In this document: positions 23,866 to 35,429 of the stretch, in pieces
Position numbering within the stretch: the first letter of the stretch is position 1
How the letters are laid out: each line of letters begins with the position of its first letter
NCBI GenBank assembly: GCA_946699065.1
Contig: CAMPDV010000151.1
Coordinates: 186,001 to 250,000 of the forward strand
Direction: 5' to 3'
Source of the DNA: Loxodes magnus
Taxonomy: Eukaryota; Ciliophora; Karyorelictea; Loxodida; Loxodidae
DNA: 64,000 nt
Notes under the pieces: generated by a model
Database searches by the model: none
What the model was told of the DNA's origin: nothing
What the model saw: only the letters and a program-made list of their open reading frames with translations
Translations under genes and position numbers: made by a program

Positions 23866-24773
23866 ATTTAATAAATTAGAATATAGTTTAACATAATTTA
23901 ATAAATAAGAAAAATTAAATCCTCTAAAACGGTAAATGTAATTAAATAATCTTTAAATTTTAAATAATTATTACAATACAAATTTGAAATTAAATTAACT
24001 TTTAAAATACACTTATAATTTATATATAACTTAATCTTATTTAAAAATAATTTTTGGAAGAAAAATTATAACCATTAAATCTGAAGCAAAGATTATTATT
24101 TGAAAAATAATTTACCTTTTATAGTTGATTTTCTATTTATTATAATTATATATATTGTTGAAAAATTTAAATTTTATTCAAACTCAATCAACATTTTTCC
24201 TCATATTTATAATTTTAACAGTGTAATTTTAATAACTTTTTTTCGTTTTAATTTCTAAATATTTTCATATATTTAATTTTAATAACAATTTTAGCTCTTA
24301 AAACCTCATATAATTCAAATGTGATATTTATAAATTATTTTTTGATACTTTTAGTGATTTTATAGATTAGAAATCAATCTAAAAGATTTATTTTTAGCAT
24401 TTAGGTATATTAATTTTTTATTTTAGATCTATTTTTATTGGATATTTCCATTATTTATTTAATAATTATTGAATAATCTCTCAAAAATTAAATTTAACGA
24501 TCATCTTAATATCATTTGATTTAAATTCTATAATTACATCATAGATTATTTAATTTTTATTAAATCTTACTAAATTTAAATATTTAATAGCGAAGATAAT
24601 TAAGTTATTATGTCAGATAATTTAATATAAAAATTTATTATTTAAGATATATAAAACAAATTTATATTTATGGTTTAACTTAGATTTACCTTTTCTTTGA
24701 GCGAAAATAAAACTAAATTATAAATTATTATAGAATTTATTATTTTTAATATTAAAACAAAATTAAAAATATA
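23866..24773. other. AT-rich upstream region of TRIM copy B
   Basis: Homologous to 351-1,250. Very AT-rich, no gene. Likely contains whatever promoter the TRIM-like gene uses. Confidence 0.35.
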
Positions 24774-26410
24774 ATGTAGTCAGAATTTAACTGTCCTAAA
24801 TGCAACATTTAGTTCAATTTAAAGGCTAACTAACCTTAGATTCTTCAATGTAGACATAACTTGTGTAAAAAATGTTGCTTTTAGTTGTTTTAAAAATAAC
24901 AAAAAATAACTTGCCATGTATAAAACTGCGGTCAGTAAACTTTAGATGATCCTTTTGATCTTGAAGTTAATTATGATTTATTATCTAGAATTAAATAAAA
25001 TGCAACAAGTAATTGCAAACATCATTCAAGGTAAATTACTTGCTACTGTTTTGATGATTTATAACTTTTATGTTAGAAATGTATTGAAACTAATCCTCAT
25101 ACAAATCATAAAGTTAAAGAAATATTTGAAGCTTAATAAGAACTTAAAACTTAAATTCCTTAATATATCTAAAATATAAAAGAGAAGTAAAATATAATAT
25201 AGAGTAACTGTTAATAAATTTAGTAAATAAGATAATAAATCATAATAAAAGATTAGGAATTTAAATAGTTTATTTAATAAGAAGCAGAATAAGCTATTGA
25301 GTTAATAAACAATAAAAGAAACTTTTACTACTAGGAACATTAAGAACTAACTGATGAGTTATTAAAATAGATAGATAAAAGATGTTAGAATTGATAAGAA
25401 ATTTAAAATAAATTAAGAGAATAAAATGTATAACTTTCAAATAATCCTATAGAAGTAATTGAGTTTTAGTAAAAACTATAAGATATTTTAAAATGAGGAG
25501 AAGATTAAATATAAGAAAAAGAGATATAATAGATAAACTAAATAAAGTTTAATGAATATAATAAAATATAAATAAATTTCTAGATAGATGTTCAACAATT
25601 TCACAAAGATTTACAAACTATAATTGTAAAAAGAAACTTAAATGAGTTTAAAACTCTTTTATTTGCAGTTATTAATACAAATAGCATAGTGAAATATAAC
25701 GTTGAAAAAGGAACTACTGAAAAAATATAAGTAAATGCTTAAAGTTTTTCAAATTATTATAGAGCATTATAAATAGCTGAAGATACTTTAGTAGTTACAG
25801 GAGGATATATAAATAGTTAAGTTTGTAATAGAATATCGATAATAAAAGATACTAAAGTTTAAGAATATGAAATGATTATTTTAAGAAGAGGTCACAGTTT
25901 AGCATTTAATAAATAAAGAAATTAACTATTTATTATTTCTGGTTATAATAATTAATACATAAAGGAAAGTGAAATGTTTAATTTGAAAACTTTAAAATCT
26001 TAAAAAATAGCTGATATACCAGAATCTTCTTACTTTGGTAGTGCAGTAATATTTAGTGATATTTTATATAATTTTGGAGGATATAATGCGTCAGGTTACC
26101 TACAGAGTATATAGCAATATGAAATAAATAATGATAGATGAACTAAACTATAAGTTTAATTACCTTAAGCTTCTTACACTCTTTCAGTTGTTGCTAATAA
26201 GTAAATTTATATTTTTGATAACGTAAGTAGTTTAACGCAAGTAAACATTTTAGAAAATGGAAAATTAACTTAAGTAGGATAAAAATACTTAAGTAATTAT
26301 GTATCTACAATTCCACTTTGTATAAAAGAAAAAATTTATTTTCACGATGATAGTTCCAAATTATCATTATTCAATGTGAAGAGTTTATAGTGGAGAGTAA
26401 AAGCATTTGA
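24774..26410 (+). CDS. TRIM-like RING/B-box/coiled-coil/Kelch protein, copy B (late frameshift)
   Basis: Second copy of the gene at 1,251, aligned end to end. RING, B-box, coiled coil and Kelch region are all present, and the three internal TGA codons are conserved (second at 25,494, third at 26,139). One base is missing near 26,394 in the last ten codons, where copies A, C and D read Trp followed by the terminal TGA. The final residues are therefore out of frame and the normal TGA (26,408) is bypassed. The loss is so late that the propeller may be nearly intact. It lies in both the direct repeat and the left inverted arm. Confidence 0.82.
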
Positions 26411-26589
26411 AAAACTAAAATAAACAATCTTAATATAATTTTAATCTTCAGTTTTTTTGTATTAATTTACTCATTATATGTATATATATTATTTTATTTT
26501 ATTTTTTATAAAAGTATTTAAATATTATATATATGTAGATACTTTTATCTTTCAAAAAATTTCAATTTTTCTTAGACTAAAAATTAATT

Positions 26590-27240
26590 TTATAATTAAA
26601 TATAAAAGATAAATTTTAATTGATGCATTCAGATACATTTCAAACTCTTCCATCAACCTACAAAGTTTTTCGGAGATTATGTAAAAATTTTAATTTTTTT
26701 TAATCAATCCTTGACTAATTCTCTTGCTTTATGTTCTATTTTACAGTATTACTATGTTTTTTCCTAATAATTATACTAGTTTCATTCTAATTTCTCATGT
26801 TACTTCTTATATTTTTTCTTTAATATTTATTGCTTTTTCTTATCCTTTTATTAGTAATTATATTTGAACACTAGAAACTTCTGATAATTTTTTATTTTTA
26901 TGAATTGAAATAAAAGCAACTTTTTTCTCATAGTTTTGCTTTTTCAAACTTAATTTTTTTATTTTCCTTCTATCACTTCTAAAATCTTGTGTTTCGTCTT
27001 TTTTGCTATTTCCGAACTATCTTCTCTATTCTTTCAACTTACCATCTGTTTCAAACTTTAGTTGACATATTCACTATTTAGCTTTATAACATTATATGCC
27101 TTTAAATCTTCTTCCTTGAAATGATTCTGAATCCATTTCTTCATGCTTAGTAAGATTTTCAATTATTTTTCGTTATTCTTCTTAAATCTTTTGATATTTT
27201 CTTGTAAAAGTAAGATATTATATAAACAGTGCCTTGATAT
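26590..27240 (-). other. Conserved, probably coding block downstream of TRIM copy B
   Basis: Copy of the block at 3,060-3,720. The frame beginning at an internal ATG (near 27,150, minus) reads a basic protein with one in-frame TGA as Trp in the motif Ser-Trp-Lys-Asn. Substitutions relative to copy C are mostly conservative in that frame, which is weak evidence for coding. No function assigned. Confidence 0.35.
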
Positions 27241-27304
27241 TAGCAGATCTCTTCTTCAAAACCTATTTTTAGTAGGATGAATCCAATAATCTCTACCTTC
27301 TTAG

Positions 27305-27877
27305 ATGGAGAATTAAAATTTGACAAAGGCAATCACTGAGCTTTATGAACGAATTTAAGAAGGGACCAACACTATGGAAATTCTAAAATCTGAAAACTCA
27401 ATTTTAAGATAGGAAATAGACTTAAACCTGTCCCTGTAAATTTAAGGAAGAATCTCATAAAAAGAATAGATCGTAAAGGAAATTTAAAGCTCTAGAAATT
27501 CTAAGCCAGAAAAACTATAATAACTCAGCTATCTAATGGATATAGAACAACAACCAATAGCATAAGGGGTTCCATATCAGAAAGTAGTATATGTTGGTAT
27601 TGCAAATAGTCAGAGCATAGTGCTAAGAAATTCTTAAAAATTTAATAAAAATAAAAGAAAATAATATAAAATAAATGGAAAGATATATTTAAAATATACT
27701 GTATAAGTTAGAGCTAATTTTATCGGAAAAAAATGCTTTAGCTGGACGAATAAGCTCATTATATCAAATAAGCAGTCAATTAAATAGAAATTAATAAGAT
27801 TTAACATATCGGAAAAAATTAAGAAGAGAAGTCTTTAAATTTTCAAGATTCATGAGAGTGCGACCAAAGAAATTTGA
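27305..27877 (+). CDS. ORF1-like coiled-coil protein, copy B
   Basis: Copy of the gene at 3,781; 190 aa from ATG to TGA. The coiled coil is retained. The knuckle is visible in an alternative frame as Cys-Trp-Tyr-Cys-x4-His-x4, with the final Cys replaced by Phe. Phe-Tyr-Arg-Lys-Lys follows. As in copy A, knuckle and N-terminal coil are now in different frames, which points to decay of an older ORF1. Confidence 0.5.
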
Positions 27878-27905
27878 GGTTAACATTTTTTTAAAAACAA
27901 CTAAT

Positions 27906-28216
27906 ATTATAGAGAGCATAGTTCCACAAAAGTGTGCAGTCCTTTAATTAAATATTTTTAAATTTTAAAAAGGTTCTACATTACAGTCTTATCCAGTGCT
28001 AGCATTCCTTGGAATATCCTGACTTCTATTGGTCAGTGTCGGAGTGCTGCCCTAAGAAACCATAGTATCTGGTATCATTCAGCAAAACGTTACTTGATGC
28101 CTCAGTCTTATTTTACTTTTCTCCTGCCAAGATTCATATTCCGTTCTTCACACTGATTATTTCCTTGCACCAGAGTTAAAATCAATCACATTGGAAGGAT
28201 TTCTCCTTTCTATTTA
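27906..28216 (-). mobile_element. SINE1 element, copy B1
   Basis: Orthologue of 4,376-4,691 in the direct repeat and of 42,368-42,682 in the inverted repeat. The hairpin tail is degenerate (AGGACTGCACAC...CTATGCTCTC on the minus strand). Confidence 0.65.
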
Positions 28217-29488
28217 AATTATATACAATAAATTATTTGTAGCAAGCCAAATAAAGATGACATCACATTAATAAATTATGTTATATTGTTTTAATGATAT
28301 TTAAAATGTTCGTCAAAACTTACCAATAAGTTTTAGTACATTCAGAAACCTCTTAATACAATCATTAATTAATCTATTTTATAGATTTTAATTTAGAGTT
28401 TGAGTTATAATTAATACATAGCAACCATCTGATTATTTTACATTTCTAAGATTATAAAATTTTCATGTGAATCTACTTCTTAGAAATTTATAAAAATCCT
28501 TTTTATAATCCTCGATATCATTTTTTTATTTGCTATAATAATAAGATAATCATTAGTAATCGCTAATATAAAAAAGTTTATTCCAGATAGATAAATTATT
28601 TTAAATGATACATTCTAAATATAGTAAATAAAAAATCATTTTATATAAGTTTGATTATTAGAATAATATCTTGCACATTATTTTGCAGATATCAACTATC
28701 ATCTTTAAAAAAGATATATTTAGATACTTTATTTTATATCCATATATCATATTAGAAGTTATGTTAATTCAAATGTAATAAAAGGGAGATGGTGTTTGAA
28801 AAAAATTTCTTAGATTATTAATTTTTTATTAACTGATAAATAAAATAATGTAAAATTATAAAGCAAGGAATGGCTGAAAAATATTTACTATTTGCATAAA
28901 TTCTTGATTGTTAAGAAAAATTTCGAAATAAGTATGATTGTTATGCATTAAAAAATTATTAGTTTAAAAAGGAAATTATTATGCTTTTATGATATCATAC
29001 GTTTATCCTTTTTTGCAAGATAAATTATTTCTGCTTATTGAAATTAAAAGAACAATTTATTTAAAGCTTAAAAAACATCCCGAAAAGAGAATTTAAAATC
29101 CATATCAGTTTAATTTAGCAGAGCAATTGGGAATTATACTTTAAAATAATAATTAATAAGTGTATTTTTAAGGTTTTAACGATTAATTTCTATAATTTAA
29201 AATAAAATTAACTAATTCAAATTAAAAGCTTTTTTGGAAAATATAATGTTAAATTAATCACTACTAGCGAGATTCTTCTTTCTTAGTTTTCATTATATGT
29301 TGGATAAAAGGTAGTAAGAACTTTTCAAATCTTCTTAAGAATTATCATGTTTTGTCTACAGATGTTCTTGAAGTTCTACTACAGATGTAGTTTTTTCTTT
29401 GGTGCTTGCAAATTAATTTACACTATTTCTTTTCTAATGGGATTTTACATGTATTTATATAGTTGTTTTTATATTTATTGCAAAATTG
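28217..29488. other. AT-rich region, copy B
   Basis: Homologous to 4,692-6,026. The inner edge of the inverted repeat lies at about 28,640. No supported gene. Confidence 0.25.
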
Positions 29489-29816
29489 ATAAATAATTAA
29501 TGAGATTATAGGGTGCGTAGCACTCTCCATGGTGCGCAGCTCTTTAAATTAATTTTATTTAAAGTTAATAAAATTTCAACTTGGAAGTTTCCTCCAGTAC
29601 TTCATTCTTTTGGAAATTCTGTCTTCTATTAGGACATGGTCGGAGTGTGCTCCAAGAGACCTAATTGACATGCATCTTTCAACAACCGTTACTCAATGCC
29701 TCAAGTTTTTTCCTCTTGTCTCCTACCTAGATTCTTGCTCAGTTTGTCGCTCCTGAATTACTTCCTGGTACTATATATTAAGTTAATCTCAGTTGGAGGA
29801 TTGCTTCTCCCTATCC
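29489..29816 (-). mobile_element. SINE1 element, copy B2
   Basis: Orthologue of 6,027-6,354. On the minus strand it starts AGGGAGAAGCAATCC and ends with the hairpin GAGCTGCGCACC...GTGCTACGCACCC. Confidence 0.7.
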
Positions 29817-29977
29817 AAAATATATAATAATATATAAATGAACTGAAGTTATTCTACTTCTCAATCAGATCATCACTGTAAAGTTTATTAGTTTCGTGAA
29901 ATATTCCATTTCCAGTCTTCTTCAGGACCATCTTCTTTTCTACATATCTAGCGGTAATGCGTTAATCTTTTTTTTTT

Positions 29978-30332
29978 AAAACCGCCATAGTTGTTCGAAG
30001 GTGAACAACAAGGTCATTTTCATCAGAGGTTGGGGAAGTTAAGTACCCATAATTGACACATGTCGTCCTCTGCTTTGGTGATGCAATGAGACACAATCCT
30101 GCCATGACCTTGGACCTCCAGCAAGTATTAAAGATTACGAGTATTCTAAAATTATATCAGTATTGAACATTTTATCAGTACTGAATAATTATACCAGTAT
30201 TGAACAAGGTTTATCACTATCTGATAATTTTATCAGTAAGAAACATTCTTGTCAGTATGAAACATTTTTTTTAAAGAGCTGCGCACCAACGAGAGTGCTA
30301 CGCGCTCTATAATCAAATTTATTTATTTAAAA
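29978..30332 (+). mobile_element. SINE3 element, copy B
   Basis: Begins AAAACCGCCATAGTTGTT and ends with the shared hairpin (30,280-30,313) and an ATTTATTT tail. Copy A has no insertion at this place (near 7,030). Without the internal duplication of the copy at 6,361, so this looks like the basic 355-bp form. Confidence 0.75.
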
Positions 30333-30987
30333 GAATCTTGCTTCAGTCAAGCCACATTCCAAATATATTATAATTTCTTCTTTGCTGAGCATACTCTCAC
30401 TTTATTAATTTCCTGTTAAAATAAGTCATGCTTTAAGCAATATAAATAAATAAACAAACAAAAATTATAATTATAAATTTTATTGATATGGCTTTCGTTT
30501 GATGCATCAGCAATATATTTATTATTTCCAAATCTTTTGTAATCAGAATTGTTTTTTCACTCATGTAAGAAAAAAATTTTCTGATACATTCTTAGGCTTT
30601 AAGCAAAAAGGATCAATAATAGACATATTTTAAAGGAAATATTTACTGTCAGTTCTACAAAATGATTGAATTTTCTTTATATCTGGTCAATTCTGATCTT
30701 TACTGAGTAAATATTTCAGATTTCATTCTTATGAAAGAGAAAAAAGGCAAGCAATTTTTCCTTTAAAGTCTTAACGTTATCAAAAGCAAAAAAATATCCT
30801 ATTGAATAAATTTTAGTTCTAAAGCAATACTACTTAACGAAATAGATTAAGATGGATACTGCTTATAAAAAACTTTTTGTAAGAAGCATAACATTTTATT
30901 TTTTTAAGGATTTTGTTTACTCTTTATTTTTGATCTTTATTACTTTCTCTAAATAACTATCTTTTATAAGCATTAATCTGTCATTAA
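30333..30987. other. Region upstream of the truncated reverse transcriptase, copy B
   Basis: Homologous to 7,060-7,730 in copy A. AT-rich, no recognised gene. Confidence 0.25.
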
Positions 30988-30999
30988 AAGAATTTCTAT

Positions 31000-31843
31000 G
31001 AAGAAAAAGAAATGGATTAATCTCTTCGACTCTCAAAAAATTAACTTAGAAACCTAAAGAGAAAAGCGGCAAAAGAAATTTAGAAAAAATAATAACAATA
31101 GGAGGAGTCAAGCTCTTCTTCAGAAGGTAAAGTTATGGTAGGATAAATAGAGATAAGTTAACCTAAAAACGAAACTAATCAAAAACTTTAAATTTAATTA
31201 GACCAAATGTAAAAAGTAATCTCAAATTATGAAGAAACAACTTACAACTTAGGCGAAAAAATACGGGAACTAATGAGTAACATAGAAGATTAGAACAACG
31301 AATTACTAATACTTAGAAGATAACTTATTTGTAGCAAATTAATAACGGAAAAATAACTCTGAACTTAATCATAATAAAATTTTAAATACGACACAAAAAT
31401 GGAAATAGAAAAAATACTAATAGAATTAAAAACAGAATTGAATCCAGAAAAAGAAATGATTGCTACAAGTTTCATTAAAAGATTAGAAAATATAGAAAAT
31501 AAATTATCATAAAAAAGAACGAAATAAAGACAATAATACAAACTTTGTTGATGTTGCAAATCAAATCAACATATTTTAAAAAACTGTTGATAATGAAAGA
31601 AAATAAACGAATAAGAGCAGAAAAGAACATGGAGACAACTCAATAAACTATGAATAACTCCAACATGGATCTACAAATAAAAGCTTTTTGCAAGACCACT
31701 TGAACGGTTACAGTGGTAACCTTCCACTTAATAAAAAGGTCGTGGATCACACCCACGTTAAAAAAACTGTCCGCAGGAACTGGTTGCAATTCCAGAGAAT
31801 GCAAAACTCTACTAACTTTAAGTATATTATTATTATTATTATT
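31000..31843 (+). mobile_element. ORF1-only retroelement, second family, with 12-bp target-site duplication
   Basis: AAGAATTTCTAT occurs at 30,988-30,999 and again at 31,844-31,855, flanking the insert; copy A has the single, empty site near 7,733. One open frame from ATG 31,012 runs through a Ser-rich stretch, a coiled coil and the knuckle Cys-[TGA]-Cys-Cys-x4-His-x4-Cys (31,546-31,587), then a basic Gln-Trp-Lys-Lys tail. Three 3' stem-loops follow at about 31,700-31,790 (GTGG/CCAC, CGTGG/CCACG, CTGG/CCAG), then an ATT repeat of about seven units. No RT or endonuclease is encoded. This is the youngest-looking element in the window. Confidence 0.85.
31012..31590 (+). CDS. ORF1 protein of the 31-kb element (coiled coil and CCHC knuckle)
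   Basis: About 192 aa to the end of the knuckle in one frame. Residues 1-45 are basic and Gln/Ser-rich, 55-165 are coiled coil, and 179-192 are the knuckle, with TGA as the Trp after the first Cys. Reading may continue beyond 31,590, because the left-arm copy conserves Gln-Trp-Lys followed by Asn-Glu in that frame. By analogy it would bind its own RNA. Whether TGA at 31,588 stops translation or codes Trp is open. Confidence 0.65.
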
Positions 31844-31856
31844 AAGAATTTCTATT

Positions 31857-33430
31857 AGAAATAACGTTCGATACCATTAATAGGGATTTGCTATTTGGAC
31901 ATTTACGTAGAATTAAGTTCCCTCTTGCTCTAATAAATTGTCTTGATTCATTTTATTCACATCTAAACGTTAGATTTCTTTTGGATGGAACATTATCGAG
32001 AAATTTGAATTATACCAATGATGGTTTACAAGGAAGTTCTCATGTTCAGTTCTCGTCATTATCTTCTCTGGCATCATAATTAGATATTTGGAAAATTTTT
32101 AAAAGCAACTTGGTTTTAAAATTTGTGGACGTTTATTTGTTTCCAAAGCTTGGGCAGAGGACTTATTATTGCTATCTAATGAAGATAATATGAATTCATT
32201 AATTTAGGCCACATGTGAAGCATTTGGTTGGGTTGAATTGACAATAAACGCTGAAAAATGTGAATATATCTGCTTTAAAAGTATTTAACAAATTTAAATA
32301 TCACAATTTGTCTCCTTCTAGGATATGTTATTAATGAAAATTAAAACTATAAAGCTCATTGTTAAGAAGTTTCAATGAAGTACAAAAAATTTGCGAGTGG
32401 GTCTATTTAAAAGTTATCTAAATATCAAATTATTACTCCTTAGAACTTTAAATTAATTTTTCGAACATTTATACTACCGAAAGTAAAGTATGGGTCAGAA
32501 ATAATTCCTTGGGCTATTCTTCGGGGTATAAAAAAATAACATGATATAACCACTAGCTAAAGAAAAGTAGCAAGATGTGTTTTACAAAGCCCTAATTCAA
32601 CTTTTATGGAATCTAGCTTTATTGACTTGAATTGATTACCTTTTGAATATTACATTACAATGAGGTTCTTCAAATTCTATATAAAATCTTACACTGAATC
32701 TAAAACGGATCCCAACTCTGATGTAGCATTTCTTTTTAACAAAGGAAAGAACAATAACCTTAAATATTTCAAGAATCTAAAATATATGACTTAACATTTT
32801 CAAATAAACCTTTAAGATGCTAGTAGCATCAAATAATATTTAAACAAAATTAGAAATAAATTAGAATAAAAGCTTTATTAAGATGCAATAGAAAGGATGA
32901 GTACGATGCCTACTACATGCATTTATTTTGATTAATAAGATAATACCATTGATTAACAGAATTTTCCAATTATACTTACACGATATTAAACAAGACAATG
33001 ATTCGAGAAATAGTATCAATTTACAAATTAAGGACTTTTAGTTACAATTTTTTGTATGATTTGAAATAAAGACACTATTAAATAAAACACTCTGAAATTT
33101 ACATTTGCGGAGAATAAGATAACTATTAACATATTTCTTAATGTGAAGTTCTGCAAGATTTAATAGAAGAATTTAAAGATTTCAGGAATTACGATTCACT
33201 TAAACTTATAACTTAAAACCAATATTACATTAATCTAAACTTCCCTACTCGAAAATAACTTTAATAAATTGACTAAAGGATTAAATACTTTCATTCAAAG
33301 TTGTTTCGCTGAAGAAATTAAATTGTAGATCAAAATGATGAACAAGTGTAAGAGATATTGGAACAATTTGGTTAGTGAGCAAGCGAAAAAAAAGATTATA
33401 GAAAATTGAATCAAGATTGCTTAAATGGAA
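31857..33430 (+). pseudogene. 5'-truncated non-LTR reverse transcriptase, copy B
   Basis: Counterpart of 7,735-9,300. An ORF1-only element is inserted exactly at its 5' end, splitting it from its flank. The catalytic box reads Trp-Ala-Glu-Asp (32,151-32,162): the first catalytic Asp is Glu, so the enzyme is probably dead. At 32,633 a TGA stands for the Trp of Ile-Asp-Leu-Asn-Trp-Leu-Pro, written TGG in LINE-3. The C-terminal zinc-finger-like segment is present near 33,105. Confidence 0.8.
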
Positions 33431-33746
33431 GTTTCAAAACATTTTTTATTACCTATATGAAATATGGTAAAAGCATATTAAATTTAATTAATTAAGAACT
33501 TCTATCAAATTTTCATTAAGAGTTATTATTTTTTTAATTAGAAAAAATGTGTGCTATTTGTAATAAAAAACGAGAAAAATGATGTGAAAAAACAAAATTC
33601 ATTATAGTTCGTAGAATGTTAATAAAAAGTAAAAAGAAGAAAAAGCAAATAAATAAAAAATAGAATATAAATAAAAATAGTTAACTAAAAGCAAAAATAA
33701 ATAAAATAAATTTTCAAGAAAATATCTTATTAAAAAATTTAAATAA

Positions 33747-34970
33747 AGATCATAAAAATTTTTTATATATAATTTTAATTAAACCCTCTAAACGTAAGAA
33801 TAAACACTAAAACGATTTTAAAACCTCATGATAAACTACTTTTTATATTCTTTAGTTATAATTTTTAGATAAAAAATTGTTAAAATAAAGATAATAAATA
33901 AAAATTTCATATTTTATTCTTTCATTTTTAAGAAATTGTAAGCAGCTTTTCTTGAAAAAGATTTAAAATAGATAATTTGTTCTGCAAAATATTTAAAAGC
34001 TTAATACTGATTGTAAGATTTCAAATAAAAACTTTAGTAACTACATGTTGAGTTATTAAAAAATAAAAACAAAATTTTACTTATAAATTAAAAAAATTTA
34101 GGATGGAAATAAAATAGAAAATTTTATCAAGATTTTATCTTAAAAACATTTTATTTCTAATTTTTTATTTAAAAAGTCATAAGATATAAATTCAATCGTA
34201 TAAAAATATTAGCTCAACATATTCTGTAAAAATTAAAGTCATTATTTAAAAATTTTTCCAAAAACAATTACATCTAAATAGTTTTTAAGATTTATACTAC
34301 ATATAAATCTTAATTCAGAAAACTAAAAGATTACAAAGCATGCTAAAAATTATAAAATTGTATATATAATAGAAAATAATGCAATAAGTTTTGAATACTT
34401 ATTATGTATTAGATAACTCAATCAAAACTTATAAATTTTTTTAAATAAGAAAAATAATTTTTTTCTTTTCAAGTCTTTTAAATTTTGCATAAAGATCATA
34501 AAAAATTTTTATTTATAATTTTAATTAAACCGCTCTAAACGTAATGAATAAACGCTAAAACAGTTTTAAAACCTCATGATTAACTACTTTTTATATTCTT
34601 TAGTTATAATTTCGAGATAAATATAAACAAATAGTTAAAACTTACAAAGATAAGAAAGAAGAAATTCAATATTAAGAAAATTCTTTCATTTTTAATGAAT
34701 ATGTAAACAGCTCTTCTTGAAAAAGATTTAAAATCTAAATTTGTTCTGCAAAATATTTAAAAGCTTAATACTGAATGTAAGATTTCAAATAAAACTTTAG
34801 TAACTACATGTTGAGTTAAATTAAAAAATAATAATAAAATTTTACTTATAAATAAAAAAAATTTTGATGAAAATAAAGTAGAAAATTTTATAAAGATTTT
34901 ATCTTAAAAACATTTTATTTCTAATTTTTTATTTCATTTAAAAAGATTTTTAAAACAAATCTTTATTTAC
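33747..34970. repeat. Satellite-like tandem units, central array
   Basis: Two units starting at 33,747 and 34,492, a period of about 745 bases, homologous to the array at 12,231-13,314. The 3' halves match (GTAAGATTTCAAATAAA, AAAACATTTTATTTCTAA). This marks the right edge of copy B and mirrors the situation at the right edge of copy A. Confidence 0.72.
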
Positions 34971-35429
34971 ACACATACATAGATAAATTTTATCGCGATG
35001 AGATCGCTAATAAAAATTATATTAAAAATAGAAAATATCAGTTATCGACATGATTGAAATTATTTAATGACTATTTTCCTTGCTAAATTTAATATATTTA
35101 ATGAAATTTCTATCATTTCAATTTGTTCTTACAATAGTTGTTCTATTAGCATGTTTCTATAATGTTAATTTATTTCTTATAAAAATTTTGTTCTAAATAT
35201 TGTCTTTTGAATGTTTATTTATGGAAAATAAATTTTCATTCATTAGTAATCGTCTTTCTTTAGTCCATAGAACTTAAACATCTTTATTTCTTGCTAGAAA
35301 TATAATATTTTTAATTCCAATTCTATGCATATGGTTTTTCTAAATCAAGTTCTCGATATTTCATTGCTACTTTCAGAAATATAAAGTAAAAACATAAAAG
35401 TGTTTTACCATATTATGTTAGAAAGAAAG
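34971..35429. other. AT-rich spacer sequence
   Basis: No recognised gene or repeat; may include the far end of the antisense LINE relic that follows. Confidence 0.2.

Larger units (their letters stand above)
13315..28640 (+). repeat. Left arm of a giant inverted repeat
   Basis: Read forwards, this arm matches the reverse complement of 41,923-57,145. Anchor pairs seen by eye include the APE endonuclease region (16,792 with 53,697), the ORF1-like remnant (21,677 with 48,830), the TRIM start codon (24,774 with 45,766) and the inner edge (28,620 with 41,950). The paired coordinates sum to about 70,500 throughout, so the arms are collinear. The copies are clearly diverged, with indels and private insertions; this is not an assembly mirror artefact of identical sequence. 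Outer edge: the end of LINE-L next to satellite repeats. Confidence 0.88.
23437..34010 (+). repeat. Large direct repeat, copy B
   Basis: Second copy of the block at 1-9,845. Its first 5.2 kb also belong to the left arm of the large inverted repeat. Compared with copy A it carries extra insertions: a SINE3 at 29,978-30,332 and an ORF1-only retroelement at 31,000-31,843 with a clear target-site duplication. It has a more complete structured UTR module at its left end. Confidence 0.85.

Noticed and set aside
30140..30265. Short CAGTA-spaced repeats in SINE3 considered as a CRISPR-like array
   Set aside because: Units are irregular, very short and degenerate, in a eukaryotic SINE; no cas genes.
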